Positions 16,991 to 26,533 are shown, counted from the stretch's first letter. The stretch: DNA of 64,000 nucleotides from Paraburkholderia heleia NBRC 101817 (GCF_000739775.1 NZ_BBJH01000012.1:168443-232442), one strand, 5' to 3'. Numbers and translations are program-made. The notes: a model not told the origin generated them from the sequence alone.

Positions 16991-17569
16991 TCAATGTGCT
17001 CCAATTTCGTTGACCAGCGATGTAAGCACGTGGTCGGCCCATACCCCATTGATTCTTAGATAGGACCGAGCCAGCCCTTCGCGCTCGAACCCTAGCCGTT
17101 CCAATAGCTTTGCGCTGCGAACATTTTCGGGCCTGAAGTTCGCCATTACTCTGTGCAATCCGACTTGCTCGAAAATATAGGAGATTGCAGGCGTCAATGC
17201 TTCGTGTATCAGACCGCGCCCTTCAAACCGCTTTGCAACCGAGAAACCAAGGTGACATGCCTGGAAGGGACCGCGCACGATGTTGGTGAAGTTGCTTTCA
17301 CCCACCATTTCTCCAGTTTCCGCCAGGATCAACAAAAAATGCACCGCATGTCCGGATGCGTTGTTATGCGCCATCACGGAAAGCCGTTCCGCGACTGATT
17401 CTGCTTCGAAAAAGCCGTCGGCTCGAAGGGGCTCCCAAGGCTGCAAATGAGCGCGATTTTCGATGCAGTATTCCCGCAACTCGTGCACGAACTGTTCACA
17501 AGCCGGCGTAAGTTTAAGGCGCGCCGTTGAAATTTCCTGAGGTGGCAAATCGATGGGGACGCTCATCAC
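16991..17569 (-). CDS. GNAT-family N-acetyltransferase (RimJ/RimL-like)
   Basis: This 192-residue acetyltransferase has the RimJ-type order: an N-terminal STARLKLTPA strand, a central GESNFTNIVRGPFQACHLGF core, the CoA loop KRFEGRGLIHEAL, and a HRVMANFRPENVRSAKLLERLGF segment. The family acetylates N-termini of proteins or small amine substrates. It is convergent with the broken acetyltransferase and unrelated to it in sequence. No operon partner is evident. The two Met codons at the start leave one residue of uncertainty. Confidence 0.92.
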   Translation of the reverse strand: MMSVPIDLPPQEISTARLKLTPACEQFVHELREYCIENRAHLQPWEPLRADGFFEAESVAERLSVMAHNNASGHAVHFLLILAETGEMVGESNFTNIVRGPFQACHLGFSVAKRFEGRGLIHEALTPAISYIFEQVGLHRVMANFRPENVRSAKLLERLGFEREGLARSYLRINGVWADHVLTSLVNEIGAH

Positions 17570-18150
17570 GTCGTTCTCCGCTTAAGCAGGAGGGCGAGTA
17601 TGTTCAGACAGAAATTTTTGGTCAACAATTCGTCTCGAGTTGCACTAATCGATGTCCGCTTCCGGGAACGCTGAAGGTCCCTTGTGTGTCGTGAGTGCGC
17701 GCTGACGACAGGCCGCTTTCGAGAAGCCAAATCCCATCGGCCGCTTTTCGGCGATGAGCTGAAGGACGGGGCTGACGCGACCCGACCCGTCTCGGTCGCT
17801 CGTTAAGCGCCACTGAATGTCGACTGTGTTGCGGATTTCGGCCGTTTGTGCTGGTCACGCCTGAAATCAATCAGCCGCAGGCGCGGCGACGAAAATAGAC
17901 GTCTGTCCGGTTGCCACGTCGGACAAGGCATCAAGGAGACGCGCTGCGTGCTGTTGGGACCGGGTGCCAGCTTCGTGCCCGATTCCGGGCAGGCAGGCTC
18001 TTCAGCGAGAGCCAGTTGTCGGTAAGATGGAAGGCTCAGAGAATTGAATGTCTCAAGACTGACGCCGCGGGCCCTGCATCCGCAGGCAAGCCCGTGAGAC
18101 AGGCAAAGGCAGGCAGGAGCGGGCTGATGCAAGTCTCTACAAGTAAAGCG
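17570..18150. other. 580-bp interval without recognised gene
   Basis: No frame here has a recognisable product or a convincing ribosome site. It contains ggccgctttcgagaa near 17709, related to a sequence near 14428. Confidence 0.45.
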
Positions 18151-19092
18151 CTATCGGCTCGCCTGCATGAATGCGAGCAATGCCGCGCCGACTTCATCGT
18201 CGGCTGTGTTGAACGAGTCGACCACGGACATGTGATTGTGTCCCGCGAAGCGGGTCCACGTTGGGCAGCGCTGTGCATCGCATAGCGCTGCCCTCAGTTG
18301 CGTCGCGTAACCCTCAATTTCGGGCGGATCGAACTCGGCCATTGTCACCATGATCGGTAGCGGCGTGCTCAGCATGCCGGGCAGCGACGACCGCTCGGCA
18401 TACACGCTCGCGTCTTCGCCGAAATACGCGTCGCGCACCGGTCCTTTCGCGCGGGCGGGATCGATGATGCCGGGCGATATCAGGGCGATGCCTGCCAACC
18501 CGACTCCCTGTGGTCCGTAAAAGCGCGGCTGCGCGATATAGCTGGCTACGTGCGACGCACCGGACGAATGGCCGACGAGAAATATCCGCGATGGAGCGCC
18601 GCCTTGCGCCGCGATGTTCTGTTGCACCCAGCGTACCGCGAGCCCCACGTCTTCCGCGCCCGATGGCCAGCGGTTTTGAGGAGCCAGCCGATAGTTCACG
18701 TTCACTCCGATCATCCCGTGATTTGCGGCCCAGAGCATGAGGTTGTCGTAGAACGGGGTGTCGGGTGCATGCTTGTCGCCGCGGACATAGCCACCGCCGT
18801 GCACGAAGATCATCACGGTGCGCGGCGACGATGGAGCGGCTTCGGGCACGAACGTGTCGAGACGTTGCTTTTCGTCCGGACCATAGCTCGCGTCTCGCGT
18901 GACACGTACGCCGGCATAGGACTGAGCTTTCAACTGAGGCGCGTAGAGCGCACCCGTCGCGACAGGGTCGATGACGCGTCCGATGGCTGCTAGTTTTGGT
19001 GAGATGTCCGGGGGCGGCTCGGCTCGCGCAATCAGGCTAATTGCGACGCAGCCGGAACCAACGACAACCCATGCAAACCCGCGGTGTTTCAT
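18151..19092 (-). CDS. secreted alpha/beta hydrolase (BD-FAE/HSL-type esterase)
   Basis: This 313-residue protein has an N-terminal signal sequence (hydrophobic segment ending near ARA, residue 24). The oxyanion motif is HGGGYVRG and the nucleophile elbow is GHSSGASH. The Asp region is MAEFDPPEIEGYA and the late His lies in RFAGHNHMS. This is the hormone-sensitive-lipase/feruloyl-esterase-like group acting on small esters, here probably periplasmic. It is a single gene with empty flanks on both sides. The natural substrate is unknown. Confidence 0.9.
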   Translation of the reverse strand: MKHRGFAWVVVGSGCVAISLIARAEPPPDISPKLAAIGRVIDPVATGALYAPQLKAQSYAGVRVTRDASYGPDEKQRLDTFVPEAAPSSPRTVMIFVHGGGYVRGDKHAPDTPFYDNLMLWAANHGMIGVNVNYRLAPQNRWPSGAEDVGLAVRWVQQNIAAQGGAPSRIFLVGHSSGASHVASYIAQPRFYGPQGVGLAGIALISPGIIDPARAKGPVRDAYFGEDASVYAERSSLPGMLSTPLPIMVTMAEFDPPEIEGYATQLRAALCDAQRCPTWTRFAGHNHMSVVDSFNTADDEVGAALLAFMQASR

Positions 19093-19624
19093 ATCGCCTC
19101 CCCGGAAGGATCACGGCCCTGCAATCATCCCGCCCGTTCAGAGGTTAGCCCATCGTGGCGCAAATCGCTATTGAGATATGGCACGAGCGAGCCGGCCGAC
19201 CTGATCACCGCGGGACCAGCCGCCGCGGCTTCTTCGAGCGAGGCTCGTGCGACACTGCCCGGAAGATCGGCGGCGCAGAGGACCTTCCGCCGACCATCAC
19301 GCAGAGGCTATGCTCCATGGTCGGCGAAGAGTCGCTGAGCCGTCTGGGGTCGACTTTGCTTACCTCCGACGAGCGACACAACGGCATAAACCGATTCCAC
19401 GATCGTCGCGTGCCTACCAGAGCGCTGTCGGTCGAAGGACGCTGGCGGGTGACTCAAATTGGCCGGCTAGCGCCAGACGACCAAGCCTGGCGATCGCCGC
19501 GGGTGCGGCCTTTGATGCAAATGGCATACACCGGCCCGGAGCTGCCAGTCAACGGAATAAACTTCCGAGGTCTGGTATTTGCGCACAGGGGCCGCTCGTC
19601 GAACGTGAAGGCTTTCGATGTCTG
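19093..19624. other. 530-bp interval without recognised gene
   Basis: Several frames stay open because of the high GC, but none gives a recognisable protein. Confidence 0.45.
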
Positions 19625-20533
19625 TCACGTTATATCGCCGATACGCAATTGCGTTTTGAGGTAGTTCAGAAAGGCTTGCAGCTTGGGCGACAGTACCCGC
19701 TCTCGCGGGAACAGTGCATTCAGATCTTGCGGTGGACCTATCCATTCGGGGAGCACTCTCAGTAAGCGCCCTGCCTCGACTTTGGGGGCCATGCTGGCAT
19801 CCATAGCCAGCAACAGTCCCTTTCCGGCGCGCGCGGCGTCAAGAACAAGCGCGGGGTCGCTGGCGACGATCACCGGCTCAAGGGAATAGTGAGTCGACTT
19901 CCGCCCCGGCTTGCGCAGAGGCCAGGTGTAGCCGCTGTCGGTGCGTGCCTGATGAAGTGCGAGTGAAGGATGGAGCCGGAGTTCGTCGGGAACGGCTGGC
20001 GAGCCGTGCCGTTCAATGTATGCGGGACTCGCATAGACCGAAGTCGAAAAGGTCCCGAGCCGCCGCGCCACAAGACTGGAATCGGGAAGGACGCCAAGAC
20101 GCAGAGCGACGTCGACTTCGTCGTCGAAAAGATCTAGTGGCACATGCGTCGCCAGAATATCGAGCCGCACATCGGGAAAGCGAGAGCAGAATCCGGCAAT
20201 CAATGGCGCGATCCACGTGACGCCGAACGAATACGGCAGCGTCACGCGCAGCCAGCCTGCTGGCGTGCCGCGAACGCGCTGCACGGCGTTCTCTGCCTCG
20301 TCGAGCTGTTTGCAGATAGTGCGACAGTGCTCGAAGTAAGCCGTACCCGCCTCGGTCAAGCGCAGTTTGCGCGTGGTCCGGTGCAACAGGCGCGAACCGA
20401 GGTGCGCCTCGAGTTCCCGCACTCGTCGGCTGACCGTCGTCTTGGGGATCTGCAACGCGATCGCTGCCGCAGTAAAGCTGCCTGACTGCACGACGCGAAT
20501 AAAGACGAGCGTGTCGTTGAGATCCCTGGTCAT
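19625..20533 (-). CDS. LysR-family transcriptional regulator
   Basis: This 302-residue LysR protein starts with the HTH (LNDTLVFIRVVQSGSFTAAA, IPKTTVSRRVRELEAHLGSRLL) and continues into a two-lobed effector domain (GWLRVTLPYSFGVTWIAPLI). It belongs to the CrgA/DsdC-like group common in Burkholderia. It is divergent from an amidase gene 147 bp away, and amidase control is the simplest reading of the layout. I see no clear T-N11-A palindrome between them. Confidence 0.92.
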   Translation of the reverse strand: MTRDLNDTLVFIRVVQSGSFTAAAIALQIPKTTVSRRVRELEAHLGSRLLHRTTRKLRLTEAGTAYFEHCRTICKQLDEAENAVQRVRGTPAGWLRVTLPYSFGVTWIAPLIAGFCSRFPDVRLDILATHVPLDLFDDEVDVALRLGVLPDSSLVARRLGTFSTSVYASPAYIERHGSPAVPDELRLHPSLALHQARTDSGYTWPLRKPGRKSTHYSLEPVIVASDPALVLDAARAGKGLLLAMDASMAPKVEAGRLLRVLPEWIGPPQDLNALFPRERVLSPKLQAFLNYLKTQLRIGDIT

Positions 20534-20680
20534 CGACGACTATATCCGGACTGAGCGTTTGTTGATGGTTTAAGACTAGCATAGAGACTGTGCCGCTGAT
20601 GGCTCAATCCTTGCCATGTTCGCTGGCTAATCTCCAGCACGAGCCTGCAATATCTTGTCGCCTTCAACCTGGAGGTGCAA

Positions 20681-22135
20681 ATGAATCTCAGCGAATACAC
20701 AGGTCACGATGCAATTGGGCTCGCAAAACGCGTGTCAGACCGCGAAGTCACGCCTGCAGAGCTTGCTGAACTCGCCCGTTCGGCGATCGAAGCAGTCAAC
20801 CCCGCGATCAACGCGGTTATCGAGCATTGGCCGGCCAGCGATAGCGGAGACTACCCGGAGCACTGCACCGGTCCACTCGCTGGCCTACCGTTTCTGATCA
20901 AGGATCTTGCTGTTGCCATGAGCGGTAAGCGGCTGGAACTCGGGAGCCGGCTCTCCAGCGGCGTCGTTGCGACGGCGGATTCGTGGCTTATGTCGAGGTT
21001 TCGCGCCGCTGGACTCGTCACGATTGGTCGCACGACTACGCCCGAAATGGCGTTCAGCACGACCACTGAATCCACGCTCCAGGGCGCGACGCGCAATCCC
21101 TGGCAACTGGAGTCGAGCGTCGGCGGTTCGAGCGGTGGCGCCGCAGCAGCAGTTGCAGCTGGCGCCGTCCCACTCGCGCATGCTACCGATGCCGCCGGCT
21201 CGATACGGGTGCCGGCAAGCTACAACGGCTTGTTCGGACTTAAGCCGACGCGCGGGCGCAGCTCGAACGGGCCAGCCCTCGACGAAGTCTTTGCAGGATT
21301 TGGTGTGCAACTGGGAGTGAGCCGGAGCGTGCGGGACAGCGCCGCGCTACTCGATGCGATCCAGGGACAGGCGATCGGCGAGCCTTACCTGACAGCCGCA
21401 CCGGAGCACAGCTTCCTGTCGCAGGTCGACCGCGACCCCGGCAAACTCAGGATCGGCATGATGACCGATCCGTGGAGCGCGGATCGAACCGACCCGACAA
21501 TCGCGATGGCGGTGGAATCGACGGCGCGGCTCCTGGAGGACCTCGGTCACACGGTATTCGAAGTGCGGCCGTCACTTGGTGTGTCGTGGGACGCTTTCGT
21601 GCAGATGAACGCGACGATCTGGACGGCGACGCTGGTCGGCTGGATCGATGGCCTTGCTGCCGCAACGGGACGCCCGATCGATGAGACGACGTTGGAGCCC
21701 GCCACATTGGCCTGTTATCGCTATGGCAAGGAAGAAAAGGCGTCCGCATTTGCCGCCGCGCTGGCGATGCGCAACGTTGTGACGCGTGCTATCGGGCATT
21801 GGTTCGAAGACTTCGATGTGCTGCACACGCCGACGCTGCCGCAAATGCCGCCCCGCATTGGAGAATACGGCGAGGGCGCAGAATGGATGAACGGCCTCGA
21901 ATGGACGCAGCGAGTATTCCGGCATTCGCCTCTTACTCCGCCGTTCAATGTCGCCGGTGTTCCCGCGATGTCGGTACCGCTAGCAAGTCATCCAGAAACG
22001 GGGCTGCCGATCGGGATGCAGTTCGCGGGAGCATTCGCCCGAGAAGATACATTGCTGCGACTCGCAGGGCAGCTCGAACGCGCACGGCCGTGGATCAATC
22101 GGCGGCCGGTAGTTTGGGCAGGACATCAGGTGTAG
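20681..22135 (+). CDS. amidase (amidase-signature family)
   Basis: This 484-residue enzyme carries the amidase signature: Lys 74 in LPFLIKDLAV, the GGSSGGAAAA loop (148-157; cis-Ser 150/151), and nucleophile Ser 174 in DAAGSIRVPAS. The family hydrolyses carboxylic amides through a Ser-cisSer-Lys triad in the cytoplasm. GGAGG sits 5 nt before the ATG at 20681, favouring it over GTG 20675. It is divergent from a LysR regulator. The substrate could be an aryl or aliphatic amide; GatA is excluded by the absence of gatB/gatC. Confidence 0.93.
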   Translation: MNLSEYTGHDAIGLAKRVSDREVTPAELAELARSAIEAVNPAINAVIEHWPASDSGDYPEHCTGPLAGLPFLIKDLAVAMSGKRLELGSRLSSGVVATADSWLMSRFRAAGLVTIGRTTTPEMAFSTTTESTLQGATRNPWQLESSVGGSSGGAAAAVAAGAVPLAHATDAAGSIRVPASYNGLFGLKPTRGRSSNGPALDEVFAGFGVQLGVSRSVRDSAALLDAIQGQAIGEPYLTAAPEHSFLSQVDRDPGKLRIGMMTDPWSADRTDPTIAMAVESTARLLEDLGHTVFEVRPSLGVSWDAFVQMNATIWTATLVGWIDGLAAATGRPIDETTLEPATLACYRYGKEEKASAFAAALAMRNVVTRAIGHWFEDFDVLHTPTLPQMPPRIGEYGEGAEWMNGLEWTQRVFRHSPLTPPFNVAGVPAMSVPLASHPETGLPIGMQFAGAFAREDTLLRLAGQLERARPWINRRPVVWAGHQV

Positions 22136-22504
22136 TTGCGACAGGGAGCGTGTTTCGTGCGGGCGGCTCGGACCGCCCGTTTTCACGTGCGTTCTCCCGC
22201 GAAGGCACCCGCGTGGCTTGGCAGCGAGATACTCCCAAACTTGCTATCCGGTTGGCGGCTGGCTTTCGATTGCAAAGCGGCCGCTTGAAAGCCCGGGAAG
22301 TTGCGGTGACGAGTGACGTCTCCTGGCCTGCTGGCGTCCGACTGCCGAGTGCGACGATCGTATCGGGCGCGCACTTCATGCAAAGGGCATAAAGCGACCC
22401 ACAAGAGACAATCAAATCTTGCGCTACCGGTCGTTCCCACGATAGAAGCGGTCGCGTGAACTGCGTCGTTCGGTTCGACGTTACACGTACCGCTAATGGC
22501 CGAT
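22136..22504. other. 370-bp interval without recognised gene
   Basis: This is the space between the convergent amidase and LysR genes. No gene, repeat or T-tailed hairpin is recognised. Confidence 0.45.
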
Positions 22505-23395
22505 TCAAGCGGTGGATGCGAAAGCAGCGTGCAGATAGTCCATCAGCAGCTTGACACGCATGGGTACCAGCCTACGGGCGGGATGGACCAGGTAGGTGGA
22601 AACAGATTCGCACTGAAGCTGCGGCAAGAGCACCTGCACTTCGCCGGTCGCGATCTCTGGCGCGACAACCCACTCGGGAACCTGTGCGATGCCGAGTCCG
22701 CACAGGATGGCCGCGCGAATCTGTTCGGCGTCGCCGGTCATGAACGGACCGCGTGGCACGTAGGCCACGCTCCCATTGCCCGACCGCAGTACCCACGGAC
22801 GACGCTCCCGCCCGTGCGCGAAAACCACGCAGTCGTGCGCATCGAGATCGTCGAGACGCTCCAGCGCCGCGTGCGTAGCGACATAACTGCGGCTCGCGAC
22901 GAGCACAAATGGGGAATCACACAGCTTCCTTGCCATCATCGAAGAGTCCTGCATGCGGCCATGACGGACCGCGAGATCGATCCCGTCGCCGATCAGGTCG
23001 ACTTGACGCTCCGACACCGACATCTGGATTTCTACGTTCGGATAGTGCCGGAAGAACTCGGGTAGAAGCGGTGTGATGCACAGGCGTCCGTGTGCAGGCG
23101 ACGTGCTCAGACGGATCAGGCCGCGCGGCGATTGATGCCGGTCGCCGACCGACGACTCTGCTGCATCGAAATCATCCAACAGCGCTTTCGCCGAGATGTA
23201 GAGCGTTTGCCCGGCTTCTGTCACGTTTACCTGGCGTGAAGTGCGTGCAAGCAACTGCACGCCCAGATAGCGTTCCAGCGTGCCGATCTGCTTGCTCACG
23301 GCAGGTTGTCCCATCCCTTCGGCACGCGCCACGGCGGTGAAGCTGCCGCTTTCGACCAGCCTCACAAAAAGCCGCATCGCATCGAGTCGGTCCAT
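22505..23395 (-). CDS. LysR-family transcriptional regulator
   Basis: The HTH region reads MDRLDAMRLFVRLVESGSFT, then GMGQPAVSKQIGTLERYLGV, followed by the effector domain beginning GLIRLSTSPAHGR. The ATG at 23395 lies 8 nt after GGAGG; a GTG at 23404 is an alternative. It is divergent from a quinone-oxidoreductase gene, with a palindromic T-N11-A box between them. This pairing (LysR plus MDR-type oxidoreductase) is common, with the LysR protein controlling the reductase. Confidence 0.92.
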   Translation of the reverse strand: MDRLDAMRLFVRLVESGSFTAVARAEGMGQPAVSKQIGTLERYLGVQLLARTSRQVNVTEAGQTLYISAKALLDDFDAAESSVGDRHQSPRGLIRLSTSPAHGRLCITPLLPEFFRHYPNVEIQMSVSERQVDLIGDGIDLAVRHGRMQDSSMMARKLCDSPFVLVASRSYVATHAALERLDDLDAHDCVVFAHGRERRPWVLRSGNGSVAYVPRGPFMTGDAEQIRAAILCGLGIAQVPEWVVAPEIATGEVQVLLPQLQCESVSTYLVHPARRLVPMRVKLLMDYLHAAFASTA

Positions 23396-23416
23396 TCCTT
23401 CCACCTCCAGCCATCA

Positions 23417-23431
23417 ATTCCCATATGGAAT
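23417..23431. promoter_or_regulatory. candidate LysR box
   Basis: ATTCCCATATGGAAT is nearly palindromic and fits T-N11-A (T 23418, A 23430). It lies between the divergent LysR gene (start 23395) and the oxidoreductase (start 23511). Confidence 0.5.
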
Positions 23432-23510
23432 AGATGGTATGCCCGTTCCGACCATTTTCGCAATGAATCAGGACGATTAAAGTGGGGCTTTAGATACGAG
23501 GAGCGGGACG

Positions 23511-24506
23511 ATGAAAGCGATCTGCGTGACGGCTGCGCGCGACCTGGAAGTGCGCGAAGTGCCGACCCCCACCGAAGCGGCAGCAGGACATGTGCTGATC
23601 GAGATGAAGGCATCTGCGATCAATCATGGCGACAAGACGTTCCTCAAGCGACCCGCATCGCTGGGGGTGGCGCTGCCTGAGGTTCAGCACGATGTGTGGG
23701 GCGCATCGGGTGCGGGCACGGTCGTCGCCGTCGGAGACGGCGTACCTTCGCGGTACATCGGCCGGCAGGTCGCCGTTTACCGGTCGCTCGGACGCAGTGC
23801 GGAGAGCGTCGGCCTATGGTCGGAGTGGGCGCAGATGCCATACACCAACTGCCTTGTCTTGCCGGACCATGCGTCTGCAATGGATTACAGCGGTTCGCTG
23901 GTCAATGCGATGACGGCGTACGCGTTCATTCAGGAGATTGTCGAGGCGGGGTACCGGAGCGTTGTCGTCACGGCGGGGCATTCCGCAACAGGTAATGCAA
24001 TAGCCGCGCTCGCCCGCCAACAAGGGCTGTCGGCAATATTCCTCGTTCGCACGAATGCGGCCCGCGACACATTGCATACTGCGGGTATCGAGCATGTGAT
24101 CGTGACGCACGAAGGGTTCGAGGCGATGCTCGCCGAGCACTCGTCAAAGCTCGGCGCGACAGCGGTGTTCGACGGCGTCGGCGGCCGCCTGCTCAGTGAT
24201 GTGGCAACGGCGTTGCCGGTGAATTCGTCGATCTGGTGCTACGGTTTTCTGGATGCAGCGTCGGGGATGTCATTCCCGACCTCGCTCGTCATGATGAAGA
24301 ACCTCACAATCCGGCGCTTCAGCAACTTCGAAAGCGCAACTGTCAGGGATCGGGGAAGACTGGAGGCCGCATTGCAGGCACTCGAATCTATGATCGATGA
24401 TCCGCTGTACCGCACGCGAATCGGCGAAACGTTCGCTTACGAGCAGATCGAAGCAGCGATGGCTTACGGTGGCCAGGGCGGCACGAAGGCAATCCTGGCA
24501 GCGTGA
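23511..24506 (+). CDS. zinc-independent quinone oxidoreductase-like MDR protein
   Basis: This 331-residue medium-chain dehydrogenase/reductase has a GroES-like N-terminal domain (MKAICVTAARDLEVREVPTP, INHGDKTFLKRP) and a Rossmann domain (VVVTAGHSATGNAIAALARQ). The cysteine ligands of the zinc ADHs are absent, so it is of the quinone oxidoreductase type using NADPH. GAGGAGCGGG is the ribosome site. The gene ends 12 bp before the inverted repeat of an IS6 element, so its terminator may be displaced. It is probably regulated by the divergent LysR. Confidence 0.9.
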   Translation: MKAICVTAARDLEVREVPTPTEAAAGHVLIEMKASAINHGDKTFLKRPASLGVALPEVQHDVWGASGAGTVVAVGDGVPSRYIGRQVAVYRSLGRSAESVGLWSEWAQMPYTNCLVLPDHASAMDYSGSLVNAMTAYAFIQEIVEAGYRSVVVTAGHSATGNAIAALARQQGLSAIFLVRTNAARDTLHTAGIEHVIVTHEGFEAMLAEHSSKLGATAVFDGVGGRLLSDVATALPVNSSIWCYGFLDAASGMSFPTSLVMMKNLTIRRFSNFESATVRDRGRLEAALQALESMIDDPLYRTRIGETFAYEQIEAAMAYGGQGGTKAILAA

Positions 24507-24518
24507 CGCAGTTTGTTG

Positions 24519-25262
24519 GGTTATGTCGCGATAAGAGTAGTGAGACGCGCGCATTCCGGTATGAATAGGAATGCTTACATGATCAGCGAATAGAACTGCT
24601 CGGCCGCAGTTTTGATATCGCGCTTGTCCTGCATCTGCCCTTTGCGAATCATGTGCATCAACTCAATGCCAGACAGAATGATGCGTGCGCACCGGAAACT
24701 CTTGAAGCCCATCATCGGCTTGACGATGCGTTTGACGGCTCGGTGATCCTGCTCGACGATATTGTTCAGATACTTGTTCTGCCGGATCCTGATCGGCGTC
24801 TCGCGTTCAGTGTTGAGCGTTTCGAGCGCGGCCAGATTGGCGCCACTCTTGTCCACAGTGACAGTTTCGGGCTCGCCGTACTGGGCAATCGCCTTCTCGA
24901 AATACCGGCGTGCAGCACGCCTTGTCACGATGGGCGCGCAACAGGAAATCGACGGTATTGCCTTCCTTGTCGACGGCTCGGTACAAGTATTTCCAGTGGC
25001 CTTTGACCTTGACATAGGTCTCGTCCATGCGCCAGCTCTTGCCGGCCGGGCGCTTGATTCGCCGAAATGCCTTTTCGAACAAGGGTACGAGCTTGATGAC
25101 CCACCGGTGTACGCTCGAGTGATCGACCTCAATTCCCCGCTCGGCCATCACTTCTTCAAGGTTGCGCAGGCTCAGCGAGTACGCCACGTACCAGCGAACA
25201 CACAGCAGAATCACGTCCAGCGGATAGTGCAAGCGCTTGAGAACCTTGCCGATCCCCGCAGG
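24519..25262 (-). mobile_element. IS6-family insertion sequence, copy 2 (right end lost)
   Basis: The left terminal repeat GGTTATGTCGCGATAAG (24519-24535) matches 13 of 17 bases of the copy 1 repeat. The transposase follows on the minus strand. The opposite inverted repeat is not found after about 25262, so the element is truncated there. It lies in the same orientation as copy 1 at 1192-1980 but differs from it at many positions. Confidence 0.75.
24575..25262 (-). pseudogene. IS6-family transposase with 1-nt frameshift and missing start
   Basis: The N-terminal half (KVLKRLHYPLDVILLCVRWY, WRMDETYVKVKGH) and C-terminal half (ARRYFEKAIAQYGEPETVTV, DKSGANLAALETLN, EQDHRAVKRIV) are in different frames. 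An extra T near 24920 splits HRDKA from AARRYF. Reading back past GIGKVLKRL gives no Met, so the start has also been lost. Copy 1 is interrupted within about 30 codon-equivalent nucleotides of the same place by a different lesion. Confidence 0.85.
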
Positions 25263-25475
25263 AGACGTCGCGCGCGATGAATTCTTCCGGCACTCCCGAG
25301 CGAAAGGCGGCGATATCGAAACCCGCTGTTCTGCCCGACTCTAACGCTCCGGAGGAAGTCGAGCCCCGAACAGGATCATGTTGCTTACACTTGCATGTCT
25401 CATCTCGCATGATGATTCTCGTCTGCAGATCAATCAGGTGGTTCGTCGAGTAGGCATGGAACACCGGGCCACCGG

Positions 25476-25985
25476 GTGCAGCTGTCCAATGCGCAGCAGG
25501 CACTGAGCTTGAGTCAGAATCCGACGCGAATACCAAATCCCGCTCACTTTGATCTTTCGTTCGAAGCGGATCCGACCTGCTCAAGACAGGATTTGCACAT
25601 CAATATCAACTGCTTTAGCACAGCATGGCTTTCGTCATTGGAGTTGACCCTGCAATCCCGGACACAGCTTCACACTAAGGTTGCCGAATCCATCGAGCGC
25701 CAGCCGCTTACGAATCTCGCAGACAACGATCAACCTCTGCCGTGGCGAGGCGACCTACCTAACAAAATCGCAATCGCAAGAGCGTGCGGCCTGGATCGCG
25801 ACGTGTTTTACACCAATCCGGAAGGAATCGGACCTTTTCGCGCTTTTGTGCGCAAGGAACGTGATCGACGAATAGCTGCGGGCGACTTCTCGGATCACTC
25901 CGAAGCCCGATTGCGGAGCTACCTGGTTGAGACCTTCGATGTCGCGCTCGGCATCCCGTATTACGGCAGAGCGACACTACAATAA
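25476..25985 (+). CDS. hypothetical protein
   Basis: An open frame of 169 codons runs up to the marR promoter. The first third looks non-native. The C-terminal two thirds is more protein-like, with the stretch LPNKIAIARACGLDRDVFYTNP followed by a charged helix (RAFVRKERDRRIAAGD). That stretch resembles a small helix-turn-helix element seen near integrase or recombinase genes, but I cannot name the family. The true start may be well inside the frame. Its position between an IS remnant and marR fits a leftover of a mobile element. Confidence 0.45.
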   Translation: MQLSNAQQALSLSQNPTRIPNPAHFDLSFEADPTCSRQDLHININCFSTAWLSSLELTLQSRTQLHTKVAESIERQPLTNLADNDQPLPWRGDLPNKIAIARACGLDRDVFYTNPEGIGPFRAFVRKERDRRIAAGDFSDHSEARLRSYLVETFDVALGIPYYGRATLQ

Positions 25986-26009
25986 AAGATAAACTTGCAA
26001 GTTTATCTT
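25986..26009. promoter_or_regulatory. perfect 24-bp palindrome, probable MarR operator
   Basis: Arms AAGATAAACTTG and CAAGTTTATCTT are exact reverse complements. The site ends 20 bp before the marR ATG, the usual place for autorepression by a MarR dimer. It is A/T-rich in a G/C-rich background. Confidence 0.8.
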
Positions 26010-26029
26010 GCATCCAATATAGTGCGGCT

Positions 26030-26461
26030 ATGACAGTCGATTCCTCCCTGGACATTGTTGCGAAGGATCTCACGGCAGCGATCAGTCGATTGCTGCGGCG
26101 ACTACGCACTGAAGCCAATCCGACCGAGTTGGCCCTTTCGCAGATGGGCGTCCTCGCGCGTCTGGAACAAGTCGGACCCATGACGACCGCGGATCTGGCG
26201 CGCGCCGAACTGATGAAGCCGCAGTCGATGGGCGTCATTCTGGCGAGTCTTGAGCAGGAAGGGCTGATCGAGCGTCAGCCCCACCCGACGAATCGTCGCC
26301 AGATCCTTTTTGTGTTGACCGAGACTGGCGTGGCGGTGAGAACAAGCCACCGCGTCATGAAGCGAAACTGGTTGGTCGGAGCCCTCGGCCAACTCGATCC
26401 CGCCGACCTGAAGGCTCTTGTCGCCGCAATCGCGATCATCCGGCAGGTCGGCGATTCCTGA
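26030..26461 (+). CDS. MarR-family transcriptional regulator
   Basis: This 143-residue winged-helix protein contains ALSQMGVLARLEQVGPMTTA, DLARAELMKPQSMGVILASL, EQEGLIERQ and the wing HPTNRRQILFVLTETG, the standard MarR order. It is preceded by a perfect 24-bp palindrome and followed by an isochorismatase-like hydrolase, a small membrane protein and a DHA2 efflux pump on the same strand. It most likely represses this unit until a phenolic or similar ligand binds. Confidence 0.93.
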   Translation: MTVDSSLDIVAKDLTAAISRLLRRLRTEANPTELALSQMGVLARLEQVGPMTTADLARAELMKPQSMGVILASLEQEGLIERQPHPTNRRQILFVLTETGVAVRTSHRVMKRNWLVGALGQLDPADLKALVAAIAIIRQVGDS

Positions 26462-26533
26462 CCTTCGCTCATACCACCGCCGTTGGCGGTGCAGTGCAGA
26501 GGTAGATCAACCTCAATTCCTTAGGATACCTGC

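Noticed and set aside
17570..19624. Possible CRISPR-like or tandem repeat array in the empty intervals
   Set aside because: No regularly spaced identical repeats are present; only short degenerate similarities such as ccgctttcgagaa.
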